This document shows positions 1 through 10,000 of a stretch of 35,287 nt of DNA, piece after piece (position 1 is the first letter of the stretch; every line of letters begins with the position of its first letter). The DNA comes from Arcobacter sp. GTDB taxonomy: Bacteria > Campylobacterota > Campylobacteria > Campylobacterales > Arcobacteraceae. The stretch lies in assembly GCA_015663165.1 (NCBI GenBank), contig DQSS01000313.1:1-35287 (forward strand), read 5' to 3'. Position numbers and translations under genes: made by a program. Below the pieces are notes generated by a model, which saw only the letters and a list, made by a program, of their open reading frames with translations, made no database searches and had not been told where the DNA came from.

Positions 1-9
1 AAAAATAAA

Positions 10-1482
10 CTATATAAAGTTTACTATCTCTTTTTCTAAATCTTCAATATCTATAATAGTATTATGTATTATGTCTGCTGAAAATAGTTCTTGTATTTGT
101 TCTGGTACTTTAGCATCAAAATCATTAGATATTTTATCTAATGCTTCTTTATCAGAATAAGATATATTATCTTCCTTTAACGCATTTAATACAGTTGGAG
201 AAAACTTAGTCCATTCTGCTGTACTATAAATCACACATTTTAAATTCTTTTCTTTTAAATCTTCATAGGCTTTTATACATGTTGCTGTATGTGGCTCCAT
301 TAAGTATCCAGAATCTAAGTATTTTTTAATAGTTTGTTTTCCGTAAGTATCATCAGAATAAGTTGCTGAGAATATCTCTTGGATTTGTGCCATTTCTGAA
401 GCCGTTAATTGGAATTCATTTTTAGTATTTAAATCTTCCATTAACGCTCTTGTTCTGTCTGCCCCAAACATATCAAACATAATTCTTTCAATATTTGAAG
501 ACTTTAAGATATCCATTGCAGGAGATTTTGTCATGATAAGTTCTTTGTCATTAAGATTATATGAACCTTCATTTATCCAAGATGTTAAGATATTGTTTTC
601 ATTTGATGTAATCAGTATCTTCTCTATTGGAAGTCCCATTTTTCTTGCATAGTATCCACCAAGTGCATTTCCAAAGTTACCAGATGGAACTACAAGGTAT
701 ATTTTTTCACCCATTTTTACTTCGTTTTGTCTTAATAACTCTAAGTATGACCAGAAGTGATATACGATTTGAAATATAATTCTTCCAAAGTTTACAGAGT
801 TTGCAGCACTTAGATTTATACCTTTTTCAGCCAAGGTAGCTTTAAATGTATCACTATCAAGAAGTCTTTTTAGTGCATTTTGAGCATCATCAAAATTTCC
901 ATTTATTCCTAATACTTTAAGATTCTTTCCATCTTCTGTTACCATTTGAAGTCTTTGTACATCACTTGTTCCACCATTTGGATATAGACAAGCTACTTGA
1001 ATACCCTCTTTATTTTTAAATGTATTCAGTGCAGCTGGTCCTGTATCTCCAGAAGTTGCAGCAAGTATAAGGTACTTTTCTCCTCTTTTTTTAGCAATAG
1101 AAGAAAGAACTGAACCAAATGGTTGAAGTGCCATATCTTTAAATGCTCTTGTAGGACCGTGGTATTGTTCGTTTACAAATAAATCATCTTTTACTTTTAC
1201 TACTGGTGCAGGGTTATTTTCATCATCAAATTTGTCATATAAGTTTAATGCTTCATTTAAATCTTCAGCGTCAATATCTACATTAAAAGTACTTAAAATA
1301 TCAAATGCTAATTCTTTATAATTTTTATCTATGTGACTTGACATAAATTCTTCACCTAAAGCGGGTAATTCTTTTGGTATATAAAGTCCACCATGTGATG
1401 CTATTGGGTTTAAAATAGCATAAGAAAATTCTACTTCTTTTGCTCTTACGCCGTCGTTTCCTCTTGTTTCGATAAAACTCAT
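10..1482 (-). CDS. thrC: threonine synthase
   Basis: 490 aa ORF; N-terminal MSFIETRGNDG..YAILNPIASHGGLYIPKELP, PLP-lysine region GPTRAFKDMALQPFG, and AATSGDTGPAALNTF are typical of threonine synthase. Confidence 0.96.
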   Translation of the reverse strand: MSFIETRGNDGVRAKEVEFSYAILNPIASHGGLYIPKELPALGEEFMSSHIDKNYKELAFDILSTFNVDIDAEDLNEALNLYDKFDDENNPAPVVKVKDDLFVNEQYHGPTRAFKDMALQPFGSVLSSIAKKRGEKYLILAATSGDTGPAALNTFKNKEGIQVACLYPNGGTSDVQRLQMVTEDGKNLKVLGINGNFDDAQNALKRLLDSDTFKATLAEKGINLSAANSVNFGRIIFQIVYHFWSYLELLRQNEVKMGEKIYLVVPSGNFGNALGGYYARKMGLPIEKILITSNENNILTSWINEGSYNLNDKELIMTKSPAMDILKSSNIERIMFDMFGADRTRALMEDLNTKNEFQLTASEMAQIQEIFSATYSDDTYGKQTIKKYLDSGYLMEPHTATCIKAYEDLKEKNLKCVIYSTAEWTKFSPTVLNALKEDNISYSDKEALDKISNDFDAKVPEQIQELFSADIIHNTIIDIEDLEKEIVNFI

Positions 1483-1577
1483 ATTGTATATCCTATATTT
1501 TGTACATTTATTTGTACTTATTTTTTGAATTATAGCAAAATTATGTTTATAAATAGAAGTTTAGATATAATCCAACC

Positions 1578-2345
1578 ATGAAAATAATAGATTTTAAAAA
1601 ACATTCATCAATTAATATTGGTGGTAAACACAAAGTAAAAATTATCAATGATATGGGTGATTATAAAAAGTATACGATTATAGGTAGGGGAAACAATATC
1701 CTTCTATCAAACAAACCACCACAAATGGCAATGCTAGGTGATGATTTTGATTATATATTTTTAAAAGATGACAAACTAATTGTAGGTGCTGGTACTACCT
1801 CTGGAAAACTACTTACATTTTGTAAAAAGAATGATATTGCTAACTTTGAACTTTTAGCAAAGCTTCCTGGAAATATTGGTGGACTTACTAAAATGAATGC
1901 TGGTCTTAAAGAGTGGGAAATATTTAAATATATCACATCAATTAAAACTCAAGATGGAGAGATACAAAAAGAAGATGTAGAACACTCATATAGACATACA
2001 AAAATAGATGGTGTTATTTACGAAGTTACATTTAGTGTATCAAAAGGTTTTAGAAAAACTAAACAAGATATGTTTATACAAATGAGAAACAACCAACCAA
2101 ACCTTCCAAGTGCTGGTTCGTGTTTTAAAAACCCTGAAAAATACTCTGCTGGATATCTAATAGAACATGTTGGTCTAAAAGGATATAGCATAGGAAATAT
2201 GTCATTTTCATCTGTTCATGCAAACTTCCTTGTAAATCTTGGTGGTGGAACTTATGATGAAGCTATAAAGCTTATAAATTTAGCAAAAACAAAAGTACAA
2301 AAAGAATTTCATATAGACTTAGAACTTGAAATCATAGTTTTATAA
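1578..2345 (+). CDS. murB: UDP-N-acetylmuramate dehydrogenase
   Basis: 255 aa; FAD-binding GRGNNILLS, LAKLPGNIGGLTKMNAG, and PSAGSCFKNP..AGYLIEHVGLKG motifs of MurB. Confidence 0.95.
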   Translation: MKIIDFKKHSSINIGGKHKVKIINDMGDYKKYTIIGRGNNILLSNKPPQMAMLGDDFDYIFLKDDKLIVGAGTTSGKLLTFCKKNDIANFELLAKLPGNIGGLTKMNAGLKEWEIFKYITSIKTQDGEIQKEDVEHSYRHTKIDGVIYEVTFSVSKGFRKTKQDMFIQMRNNQPNLPSAGSCFKNPEKYSAGYLIEHVGLKGYSIGNMSFSSVHANFLVNLGGGTYDEAIKLINLAKTKVQKEFHIDLELEIIVL

Positions 2346-2355
2346 GTAAAAGTTT

Positions 2356-2685
2356 ATGAGTAAAAAAGGATTTGGACTTATAAGTGTACTTATACTTCTT
2401 GTAGTCTTTTCCTTTTTATCTGTAAATATAGTGCAATCACAAGCATACTCTTCGAAAATAGATACTTTAAAGTATTTATCTTTACAAGCTAATATCCATA
2501 TGTATACTGTAAAACAATTTATTATTGAAAATGATGATGTTGGAATAGATAATTTTAAACTAGATGATGAAAGATTTTCTTTGGATATTAAAAAAGAAGA
2601 TTTAACTGATACATCTAAGTATCATATTTATATTAAAACTGTTGATGACACTAAGGTGTCTAATTATGATAGTGTTGTGAAATAA
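2356..2685 (+). CDS. pseudopilin-like small membrane protein (type IV pilin-like N-terminus without the conserved Glu5)
   Basis: 109 aa; MSKKGFGLISVLILLVVFSFLSV resembles a short prepilin leader (KKG|F) followed by a hydrophobic helix; 10 bp downstream of murB. Confidence 0.6.
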   Translation: MSKKGFGLISVLILLVVFSFLSVNIVQSQAYSSKIDTLKYLSLQANIHMYTVKQFIIENDDVGIDNFKLDDERFSLDIKKEDLTDTSKYHIYIKTVDDTKVSNYDSVVK

Positions 2686-2726
2686 TTTTTTAGAATACTG
2701 ATTATTTAACTAATAATAAATAGTAG

Positions 2727-3332
2727 TTATAAAATAACATCCAATATTTTCATAGCTAAACTAACTGCTTTAGCACGATGTGAGATTGATTTCTTAACTT
2801 CATCATCCAACACACCCAAAGTATCCTCATATCCAATAGGAGTAAACAATGGATCATATCCAAACCCACCCTCTCCTATTTCAGCGACACCTACTTCTCC
2901 ATACATCCAACCATGTGTTGTATGTACTTCATTTTTATAAATCATTGCGATACATGCTGTATAGTATGCTTTTGATTTACTTAGATTTTTAGCTTTTAGA
3001 TTTGAGGTTAGTTTTTCGTTGTTTTGCTTGTCTGTAGCATTTTCACCTGCATATCTAGCACTATAAATATTTGGTTCATTATTTAACTCTTCTACACTTA
3101 TACCACTATCATCTGCTATTACTAAAAAATCGTTTTGATTTGGATACTTTAGTAATAACTCATCATATATAGTTCTTGCTTTTTTTATAGCGTTTCCTTT
3201 AAAGGTATTAGCATCTTCGATTATCTCGATATCCCCTAATAACTCTTTAAAGGTTTTTACATCATAAAGGGGTAAAAGCTTTTTAAATTCTTTTATTTTT
3301 CCTTTATTTCCTGATGCAATTACTACTGTCAT
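2727..3332 (-). CDS. rdgB: RdgB/HAM1 family non-canonical purine NTP pyrophosphatase
   Basis: 201 aa; IASGNKGKIKEFKKLL, VIADDSGISVEELNNEPNIYSARYAG, GGFGYDPLF, SHRAKA motifs. Confidence 0.95.
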   Translation of the reverse strand: MTVVIASGNKGKIKEFKKLLPLYDVKTFKELLGDIEIIEDANTFKGNAIKKARTIYDELLLKYPNQNDFLVIADDSGISVEELNNEPNIYSARYAGENATDKQNNEKLTSNLKAKNLSKSKAYYTACIAMIYKNEVHTTHGWMYGEVGVAEIGEGGFGYDPLFTPIGYEDTLGVLDDEVKKSISHRAKAVSLAMKILDVIL

Positions 3333-3334
3333 TT

Positions 3335-3817
3335 TTATTCTGCTTGAGCTTGTGCTTCTTCTTGTGCAGCGTTTGCAGCTTGTACTTCATTTACTATTTG
3401 TGTTAAAGCAATAAGTCCCATATGGTAACCAAATGGTCCAAATCCAGTAACAACACCTGTACTAGCAGTTGCTGTTAAAGATTTTTGTCTAAATTCTTCT
3501 CTTTTATAAATATTTGAAATATGTACTTCAACTACTGGTAATCCAACAGCATTTAAAGCATCTGTAATTGCAATACTTGTATGAGAATAAGCAGCAGGAT
3601 TTATAAGTATAGCATCAACTGTACCCATACATTCTTGAATTCTATCTACAATTTCACCTTCAAGGTTAGATTGAAAAAACTCTAATTCTGTTCCACTTTG
3701 TTCACCACTTGCTTTCATTTGATCATGAATTTGATCCATTGTCATTGGTCCGTATATATGTTGTTCTCTTGCACCTAGCATATTTAAATTTGGTCCTTGT
3801 ATAACTGCAATTTTCAT
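3335..3817 (-). CDS. aroQ: 3-dehydroquinate dehydratase, type II
   Basis: 160 aa; [64 protein letters not shown]. Confidence 0.95.
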   Translation of the reverse strand: MKIAVIQGPNLNMLGAREQHIYGPMTMDQIHDQMKASGEQSGTELEFFQSNLEGEIVDRIQECMGTVDAILINPAAYSHTSIAITDALNAVGLPVVEVHISNIYKREEFRQKSLTATASTGVVTGFGPFGYHMGLIALTQIVNEVQAANAAQEEAQAQAE

Positions 3818-3843
3818 TTTTTTCCTTTATTAATAATAATTTT

Positions 3844-3852
3844 TGCTATAAT
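3844..3852 (+). promoter_or_regulatory. predicted extended -10 promoter element (TGCTATAAT) upstream of the amidohydrolase gene
   Basis: TGCTATAAT 30 bp before the ATG, in the 65 bp divergent aroQ/amidohydrolase intergenic region; AAAGGAATACA supplies a Shine-Dalgarno. Confidence 0.6.
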
Positions 3853-3882
3853 ATCAAAATATAACCTAAAAAAAGGAATACA

Positions 3883-5112
3883 ATGCAGATATTACATGCA
3901 AACTGGCTTTTGACTTGTGATGAAAATTTTACTATTATTAAAAATGGAGCTATTGTATTTGATGAAAAAATAATACTTGTAGATTCTATAGAAAATGTAA
4001 AGAAAAAATATCCAATTGAAAATATAAAATACATGGGTGAAAATTCAGTTTTAATGCCTGGTCTTGTAAATACTCATGTTCACTTAGAGTTTTGCGCAAA
4101 TAAAACAACTCTATCTTACGGTAACTTTGTACAATGGTTGTTTTCAGTCATACAAAACAGAGAAGAACTTATTGAAAAAGCTACTGAAGAACTTATTGAT
4201 GCTGAATTAAAAAAGATGCTTCAAAATGGAACTACATCAATAGGAGCTATAAGTTCATATGGATTTGATATGAATTCATGTATAAAATCACCTTTAAATG
4301 TTGTTTATTTTACTGAAGCATTAGGTAGTAAAGCAGAGATGATAGATACACTATTTTTAGACTTTAAAGAGAAATTGAAAATATCTGAAGCAAATAAAAA
4401 TAGTAGATTTATACCTGCTATTGCAATACACTCTCCATATTCTACACATCCCTTTCTAATAAGAGAAATACTAAATATTGCAAGAGAAAAAGAGATGGTT
4501 GTATCAACTCATTTTCAAGAAAGCGTTGCAGAAAACGATTGGCTAAATTATTCAAGTGGTGAGTTTGAGTACTTTTTTAAAGATATGCTAGACCAACATA
4601 TTTCACTTACTAAACCAATTGCTTTTTTACATCAATTTAAAAATATTAAAAATCTTAGCTTTACTCACTGTGTACAAGCAAATAAAAAAGAACTAGCACA
4701 AATAAAAGAGCTTGGTGCATCTATAATTCACTGTCCAAATTCAAATAGACTTCTTAATAATAGCATTTTAAATCTATCATATATAGAAGATATTCCATTA
4801 GCTATGGGTACAGATGGTTTAAGTTCAAATCATACATTAAATATGTTTGAAGAGATAAGAAATGCCTTCTTTATGCATACAAATTTTAAGCCAAATATTT
4901 TAGCAAGAAAACTACTTCAGGCTGCTACAAATGGGGGAGCAAATACATTAGGGCTAAATACAGGTGCTTTAATAAAAAATAAAGATGCTGATATTATTTG
5001 CTTCAATCTTCCAGATACACTAAATAATCAAGAAGATTTACCAACAGCTATAATACTTCATACAAGCAAAGTAAATCATACATACATAAAGGGAAAAAAT
5101 GAACTTCTTTAG
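3883..5112 (+). CDS. mqnF: amidohydrolase of the aminofutalosine (6-aminodeoxyfutalosine) deaminase family, futalosine menaquinone pathway
   Basis: 409 aa; metal-binding LMPGLVNTHVHLEF, VSTHFQES, FTHCVQ, GTDGLSSNHTLNMFEEIRNA; located between aroQ and sppA, an arrangement I recall from Campylobacter. Confidence 0.75.
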   Translation: MQILHANWLLTCDENFTIIKNGAIVFDEKIILVDSIENVKKKYPIENIKYMGENSVLMPGLVNTHVHLEFCANKTTLSYGNFVQWLFSVIQNREELIEKATEELIDAELKKMLQNGTTSIGAISSYGFDMNSCIKSPLNVVYFTEALGSKAEMIDTLFLDFKEKLKISEANKNSRFIPAIAIHSPYSTHPFLIREILNIAREKEMVVSTHFQESVAENDWLNYSSGEFEYFFKDMLDQHISLTKPIAFLHQFKNIKNLSFTHCVQANKKELAQIKELGASIIHCPNSNRLLNNSILNLSYIEDIPLAMGTDGLSSNHTLNMFEEIRNAFFMHTNFKPNILARKLLQAATNGGANTLGLNTGALIKNKDADIICFNLPDTLNNQEDLPTAIILHTSKVNHTYIKGKNELL

Positions 5113-5971
5113 AATAATATTCTTACCAATAACGGCACCAATAAAATTTATACAAAATCACTTTAAAGCAACACTTCTTGTATTGCTTTTAATATTTACA
5201 TTTAAGAATGCTGATCCATCAGCAGTTGAAGTTGCTAACTTACAGCAAATAAATCTAACTGGAGCTATTATGGATGCTTCACTTATACTTGAAGATATAA
5301 ATAAAGCAAAACAAGACACTAATATAAAAGGTGTTTTACTTGTAGTAAACTCTCCAGGAGGTGCAGTTGCTCCATCTGTTGAAATAGCATATGCGATAAA
5401 AGAACTAAATGAAATAAAACCTGTAGTTGCATATGCAAGTGGTATTATGGCAAGTGGCTCTTACTATGCTTCAATTTGGGCAGATACAATTATTGCAAAT
5501 CCAGGTTCTATGGTTGGTAGTATTGGTGTAATTATGCAAAGTGTTGATGCTTCTGAACTTATGAGTAAAATTGGAGTTAAAACTCAAACTGTAAAAATAG
5601 GTGAATATAAAGAAGCAGGAACACCTACAAGAGCTTGGAATAAAAAAGAAACACAAGAACTAAATAAAGTTATTAAAAGTACATATGATATGTTTGTAAG
5701 TGATGTAGCAAATGCTAGAAAACTAAAAGTTTCAAATCATAAAGATTATGCAGATGCACACATTTTTACAGCTAGTCAAGCAAAAGAAGTAAGACTGATA
5801 GATGAAGTAGCAACTATATCTAAAGCTAAAACATTACTAGTTAAAAAGTCTAAAGTAACAAAAGCAGTATGGAATAAAAAAGATAAGATGGAAAAGTTTA
5901 TGGAAAAAGTAATTTCAACTACGATTAGTCAAATAGGAATGAACACGACAACTAGACTAAGTGCATTTTAG
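5099..5971 (+). CDS. sppA: signal peptide peptidase SppA (S49 family)
   Basis: 290 aa; N-terminal TM, VNSPGGAVAPSVEIAYAI, ASGIMASGSYYASIWAD, GSIGVIMQ; overlaps the upstream gene by 14 bp. Confidence 0.93.
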   Translation: MNFFRIIFLPITAPIKFIQNHFKATLLVLLLIFTFKNADPSAVEVANLQQINLTGAIMDASLILEDINKAKQDTNIKGVLLVVNSPGGAVAPSVEIAYAIKELNEIKPVVAYASGIMASGSYYASIWADTIIANPGSMVGSIGVIMQSVDASELMSKIGVKTQTVKIGEYKEAGTPTRAWNKKETQELNKVIKSTYDMFVSDVANARKLKVSNHKDYADAHIFTASQAKEVRLIDEVATISKAKTLLVKKSKVTKAVWNKKDKMEKFMEKVISTTISQIGMNTTTRLSAF

Positions 5972-6001
5972 TATAGCACTTACTCTAGATATAAAGGGAA
6001 G

Positions 6002-6388
6002 TTAGATATCTAACTCACCAATAAGGTTAATAAATTTGATAAAATCAAATGGCTTTAAAATATAGTCTTTTACATTTAATTCATCAGCACTTTTAAGATA
6101 TTCAGGTTCAGTATGTGCAGACATAATTACACACGGAATATCAGAACCATCTTCTCTAATTTTTTTAATCATATCTATACCATTTAGTATAGGCATATTA
6201 ATATCAGTTACAACTAATTGAATATCTGGATTATCTTTTAAAGCTTGTAATCCTTCTTCTCCATTGTTTGCTGTAACGAAATTTACCCCCAGTTTTGCTA
6301 GTGTATCACTTATAATTGTTATTAAATCTATTTCATCTTCAACAAATAATATTTTTATTTTTTTAAGCTTTGCAATTTTTTCTTGCAT
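6002..6388 (-). CDS. single-domain response regulator (CheY-like receiver)
   Basis: 128 aa; FVEDE acidic pocket, VVTDINMPILNG phospho-acceptor, MSAHTE, KPFDF. Confidence 0.93.
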   Translation of the reverse strand: MQEKIAKLKKIKILFVEDEIDLITIISDTLAKLGVNFVTANNGEEGLQALKDNPDIQLVVTDINMPILNGIDMIKKIREDGSDIPCVIMSAHTEPEYLKSADELNVKDYILKPFDFIKFINLIGELDI

Positions 6389-6404
6389 TTATTTTACCTT
6401 TTTC

Positions 6405-6884
6405 TTACGATTTAAGAAGTTCTTCTTTATGAACTACTGTTTCTATATCCATGATTACTAACATTTGATTATCTTCAAGTCTTACAAAACCTTTTAAATA
6501 TTTTGATGGAATTGCAGAACCCATATTAGATACCGGAGATAAATAAGTGATATCAATTTTTTGAACATCATCAACTTTATCAACAACTATACCAATCATT
6601 CTATTATCATCAGTAATTACAGCAATAACTGCAGTGTTTTCATCATATATGAGTTCACCTGTGTTAAATTTGATTCTTACATCTAAAATTGGTACAACTT
6701 CACCTCTTAAATTAATAAGACCTTTTACCCAATCAGTAGTATTAGGTAGTCCTGTTATCATCTCTGGGTAAGTTAGAATTTCTCTAATCTTAGGCAATTC
6801 TATTGCATATTTCATTTCTCCTAAGATAAATGTCATATACTCACTAGGGTTTGTGCTATTAATAACTTGTTCTTCAACTGCCAT
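6405..6884 (-). CDS. cheW: chemotaxis adaptor protein CheW-like
   Basis: 159 aa; YMTFILGEMKYAIELPKIREIL..GLPNTTDWVKGLINLRGEVVPILDVR is typical of CheW. Confidence 0.93.
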   Translation of the reverse strand: MAVEEQVINSTNPSEYMTFILGEMKYAIELPKIREILTYPEMITGLPNTTDWVKGLINLRGEVVPILDVRIKFNTGELIYDENTAVIAVITDDNRMIGIVVDKVDDVQKIDITYLSPVSNMGSAIPSKYLKGFVRLEDNQMLVIMDIETVVHKEELLKS

Positions 6885-6930
6885 AGTTATTCCTTTTTTT
6901 AGATACTTAATACTTGTATTATATCTTCTC

Positions 6931-8139
6931 TTAGCTTAATATTTTTTGTTTTTCTATGATTCTACACTCAAATTTGTATTTTGAAGTTTCTAAATTTACC
7001 ATATTGTCAATTTTTTGTAAGTTTATATCTATTATCTTGTTATTTTTTGTAACTTGAACTAATCCTATTTTATCTTTTTTGCTAGGTTCATTTATTTTAA
7101 AGTTGTTTTTTAAAAGATTCGCTTTGTTTTCATTGATAGTAATAATACTTTTAAAAGTTTGATTCAAGCTTTGTTTTACTTGATTTATATTTCTTTGTAT
7201 AAACTCAAATCTATTTTCAAGTGAGTGTTGAGAAAATGATTTTTTAAGATTATTTACTTCAATAGATTTATTACTTAATATTCTTTTATAAGTATTATTA
7301 AATTCATTTATCAAACTATCGTTTAACTGTCTTAAATCATTTATATTAGGTGTTGATATTTCAATTGCATTTGAAGGAGTACTAGCTCTGACATCAGCAA
7401 CTAAGTCTGTGATTACAAAATCACTTTCATGACCTACTGCACTTATAATTGGTGTTTTAGTATTATAAATTGCATCTGCTACTATCTCTTCGTTGAATGC
7501 CCAAAGGTCTTCAATACTTCCACCACCCCTACCTACTATTATGATATTAGATTCATCAATATTTTGTGCTAATCTATCTGCTATTTGAATAGAGTTTACT
7601 ATAGAATTTTTGGCATCACTTCCTTGCACTAAAGATGGAATTAAAATCATTTTTGAAAGTGGATATCTATTATCTAAAATCTTTTTCATGTCTTGTATTG
7701 CTGCACCTGTATTTGATGTGATTACATAGATATTTTTAGGATATAGGGGAAGTTCTTTTTTTAAGGCTTTATTAAAATAACCTTTTATTTGTAGTTTTGT
7801 TTTTAGTTGTTCATATGCTAAAGCTAAAGCTCCAACACCACTTGGTTCAATTTTAGAACATAGAAGTTGATATGTACCTCTTGGAGAATACACTGTAATA
7901 TTTCCACTTATTACTATCTTTGATCCTACTTCAAGTCTAAACTTTAAATATTGAGCATTTCCTCTAAACATAACACAAGAGATAGTTGATTTTGCATCTT
8001 TTATAGAAAAATAAATATGTCCACTATTATGATAAGTTAAATTAGAAATTTCACCTTCAACCCAAACAGAAGAAAATGTAGTTTCTAAGAGTCCATTTAT
8101 TTGTAGGTTTAGTTCATTTACACTAATTGGAGAATTCAA
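6931..8139 (-). CDS. xseA: exodeoxyribonuclease VII large subunit
   Basis: 402 aa; SVNELNLQINGLLETTFSSVWVEGEISN OB-fold, IIVGRGGGSIEDLWAFNEE, ISAVGHESDFVITDLVADVRASTPSNAIE. Confidence 0.96.
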   Translation of the reverse strand: MNSPISVNELNLQINGLLETTFSSVWVEGEISNLTYHNSGHIYFSIKDAKSTISCVMFRGNAQYLKFRLEVGSKIVISGNITVYSPRGTYQLLCSKIEPSGVGALALAYEQLKTKLQIKGYFNKALKKELPLYPKNIYVITSNTGAAIQDMKKILDNRYPLSKMILIPSLVQGSDAKNSIVNSIQIADRLAQNIDESNIIIVGRGGGSIEDLWAFNEEIVADAIYNTKTPIISAVGHESDFVITDLVADVRASTPSNAIEISTPNINDLRQLNDSLINEFNNTYKRILSNKSIEVNNLKKSFSQHSLENRFEFIQRNINQVKQSLNQTFKSIITINENKANLLKNNFKINEPSKKDKIGLVQVTKNNKIIDINLQKIDNMVNLETSKYKFECRIIEKQKILS

Positions 8140-8143
8140 ATAT

Positions 8144-8863
8144 TTACTTTGCTATTTTACGAGCTATAAAAGTAGTTGACATATCTAAAGAATAACCTTT
8201 TACAAATATTGGTTCTAAACCAACACTTTTAAGCTCTTCTTTCATTTGTTCAGTTGTAATAAATGCTTCAATTGATTCAGGTAAATAAGTATATGCATCT
8301 CTACTTCCTGAAACCAATCCCCCAATTATAGGCATAATATTATTCATATAGAACTTTGTAAGTTTTGCAGTTAGAGTATCTTTATCATTTTTAGTAAATT
8401 CTAATATAACCATAAGACCATTTGGTTTTAAGACTCTTGCAAATTCTTCTAAACCTTCTTTTCTTTTTACAACATTTCTAATTCCATAAGATATAGAAAT
8501 TATATCAGTAGATTCATTTTCTAAAGGCATATCTTCCGCACCAGCTTCTATAAATACACCATCTTCAATTTTAGTTTTACCAACTTCCATCATACCAACA
8601 CTTGGATCAACACCAACTATTTTATCTAATTCTATACTATTTTTCTTTGCAATTTTTTTCCAGTCAATCATCAAGTCACCAGTACCACAAGCAACATCAA
8701 CAATAGTATCTATGGAGGGTCTTCCATATAATGAAAAAGCCATATTACAAGCTTTATTTCTCCAAGTTTTATCTATTCCCATACTTAAAATTCTATTTGC
8801 CAAATCATATGTTTTAGCAATCTTATTAAACATAGTTATTATATCTTCTTGTTTTGTATCCAT
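8144..8863 (-). CDS. ubiE: demethylmenaquinone/ubiquinone methyltransferase
   Basis: 239 aa; FNKIAKTYDLANRILSMGIDKTWR, VDVACGTGDL, SYGIRNV..EFARVLKPNGLMVILEFT. Confidence 0.95.
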   Translation of the reverse strand: MDTKQEDIITMFNKIAKTYDLANRILSMGIDKTWRNKACNMAFSLYGRPSIDTIVDVACGTGDLMIDWKKIAKKNSIELDKIVGVDPSVGMMEVGKTKIEDGVFIEAGAEDMPLENESTDIISISYGIRNVVKRKEGLEEFARVLKPNGLMVILEFTKNDKDTLTAKLTKFYMNNIMPIIGGLVSGSRDAYTYLPESIEAFITTEQMKEELKSVGLEPIFVKGYSLDMSTTFIARKIAK

Positions 8864-8880
8864 TTTATATTCTTTCCCTT

Positions 8881-9129
8881 TTATAATAAATATTTTGTAA
8901 CTACTAATCCAATAATAAATCCAATATTTATTCCAACTAAAACTTTCATAGTATTTAGTTTGCTATCCATTTTTGGTATTGTTATTAGTATTTGTTTTTG
9001 TTCTTTTAGTGTTTCTTCAAAAAGCTTTGTTGCTTTTTCACTATTTGCTAGAAGAGCTGTTAGACTAAGCTCTGCAAGCTCTAATCTATCAGCAATCTCT
9101 TTTGCTTGTTTTAAACTCATATCTGCCAT
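8881..9129 (-). CDS. small predicted coiled-coil protein with C-terminal TM helix, coupled to the ParA-like ATPase gene
   Basis: 82 aa; heptad-rich helix, then VLVGINIGFIIGLVVTKYLL at the extreme C-terminus; start overlaps the upstream stop (TAATG). Confidence 0.7.
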   Translation of the reverse strand: MADMSLKQAKEIADRLELAELSLTALLANSEKATKLFEETLKEQKQILITIPKMDSKLNTMKVLVGINIGFIIGLVVTKYLL

Positions 9130-9917
9130 TACTTTATATCAATCCATCTATCAAGTTGCATAAAGATTGGATTTAAAGTTGTCAATACATAATCCTTAGC
9201 TTCATTTTGAATTCTTCTAAAAAATAAGAATTTTCTTGCACTTTCAACATCACCTAAGTTTTTAGCTTCTATCGCTTTTGCTGCAAAATCTGTATTATTA
9301 TAAGCCATTTCCCAAACTGTACTTCCAAGATATCGGCTCATTGTGATTACTTTGTCATTTTTAACAGCAAAGTATTTAGGGTCTTTTACAAAATCTGTTA
9401 TTGTAGAATTACTACCTAAATATTTATGTCCAAAAAAGTTTATAAATTGTTCTTCAAGATATTCATGGTCTGTTGATATAGCTCTATTTAATGCAAAAAA
9501 TAAATTATCTTGAGAGTTATTTTCAATTTTTTTAAGCTTTTTCATAGTTGCTATTGCATTTTTACCATCAAGTTCACCATCGCCCATAGGAACTATCCAC
9601 TTTACATTTCCAAATGTTCCTACTTTTGATATTTCATCTAGTACAAGTGATGATGTTTTATTTCCACCAACATCAACTATAACTTCATGGTTATCATCCA
9701 TAAGTATAAGCTCATCAAGATCTTTTAGTTTGTTTGTACTTAGCATTCTTTTGTTTACTATATCTGTTCTATTAAAACTTTGAGAATCGTTGTTCTCATC
9801 ATCTATTTCAATATATGTTATTTTTTTACCATGTTTTTTATAAAGATATGGAGCAATAACTTGCATTGCAACTGTTGATTTTCCAACACCACCTTTAGTT
9901 TGTGGGATAATTATCAT
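9129..9917 (-). CDS. ParA/MinD-like deviant Walker A P-loop ATPase
   Basis: 262 aa; MIIIPQTKGGVGKSTVAMQVIAPYL and VIVDVGGNKTSS; no ParB-like gene adjacent. Confidence 0.8.
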   Translation of the reverse strand: MIIIPQTKGGVGKSTVAMQVIAPYLYKKHGKKITYIEIDDENNDSQSFNRTDIVNKRMLSTNKLKDLDELILMDDNHEVIVDVGGNKTSSLVLDEISKVGTFGNVKWIVPMGDGELDGKNAIATMKKLKKIENNSQDNLFFALNRAISTDHEYLEEQFINFFGHKYLGSNSTITDFVKDPKYFAVKNDKVITMSRYLGSTVWEMAYNNTDFAAKAIEAKNLGDVESARKFLFFRRIQNEAKDYVLTTLNPIFMQLDRWIDIK

Positions 9918-10000
9918 TTAACTTCCTTGTAGAACTTTTCGATATTTTTATATAATTTTTAAGATTTTATCTAATTTATGATTTGGTTTAGTTTATTACT

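Noticed and set aside
6000-6014. GTTAGATATCTAAC palindrome at the sppA/response-regulator convergent ends
   Set aside because: 14 bp, mostly the 3' coding end of the response regulator, no loop or T tract; insufficient to call a terminator or binding site.
8849-9163. Track ORFs on the + strand at 8712-9163
   Set aside because: Antisense to ubiE, the 82 aa protein and ParA-like genes, which have clear family motifs or coupled starts.
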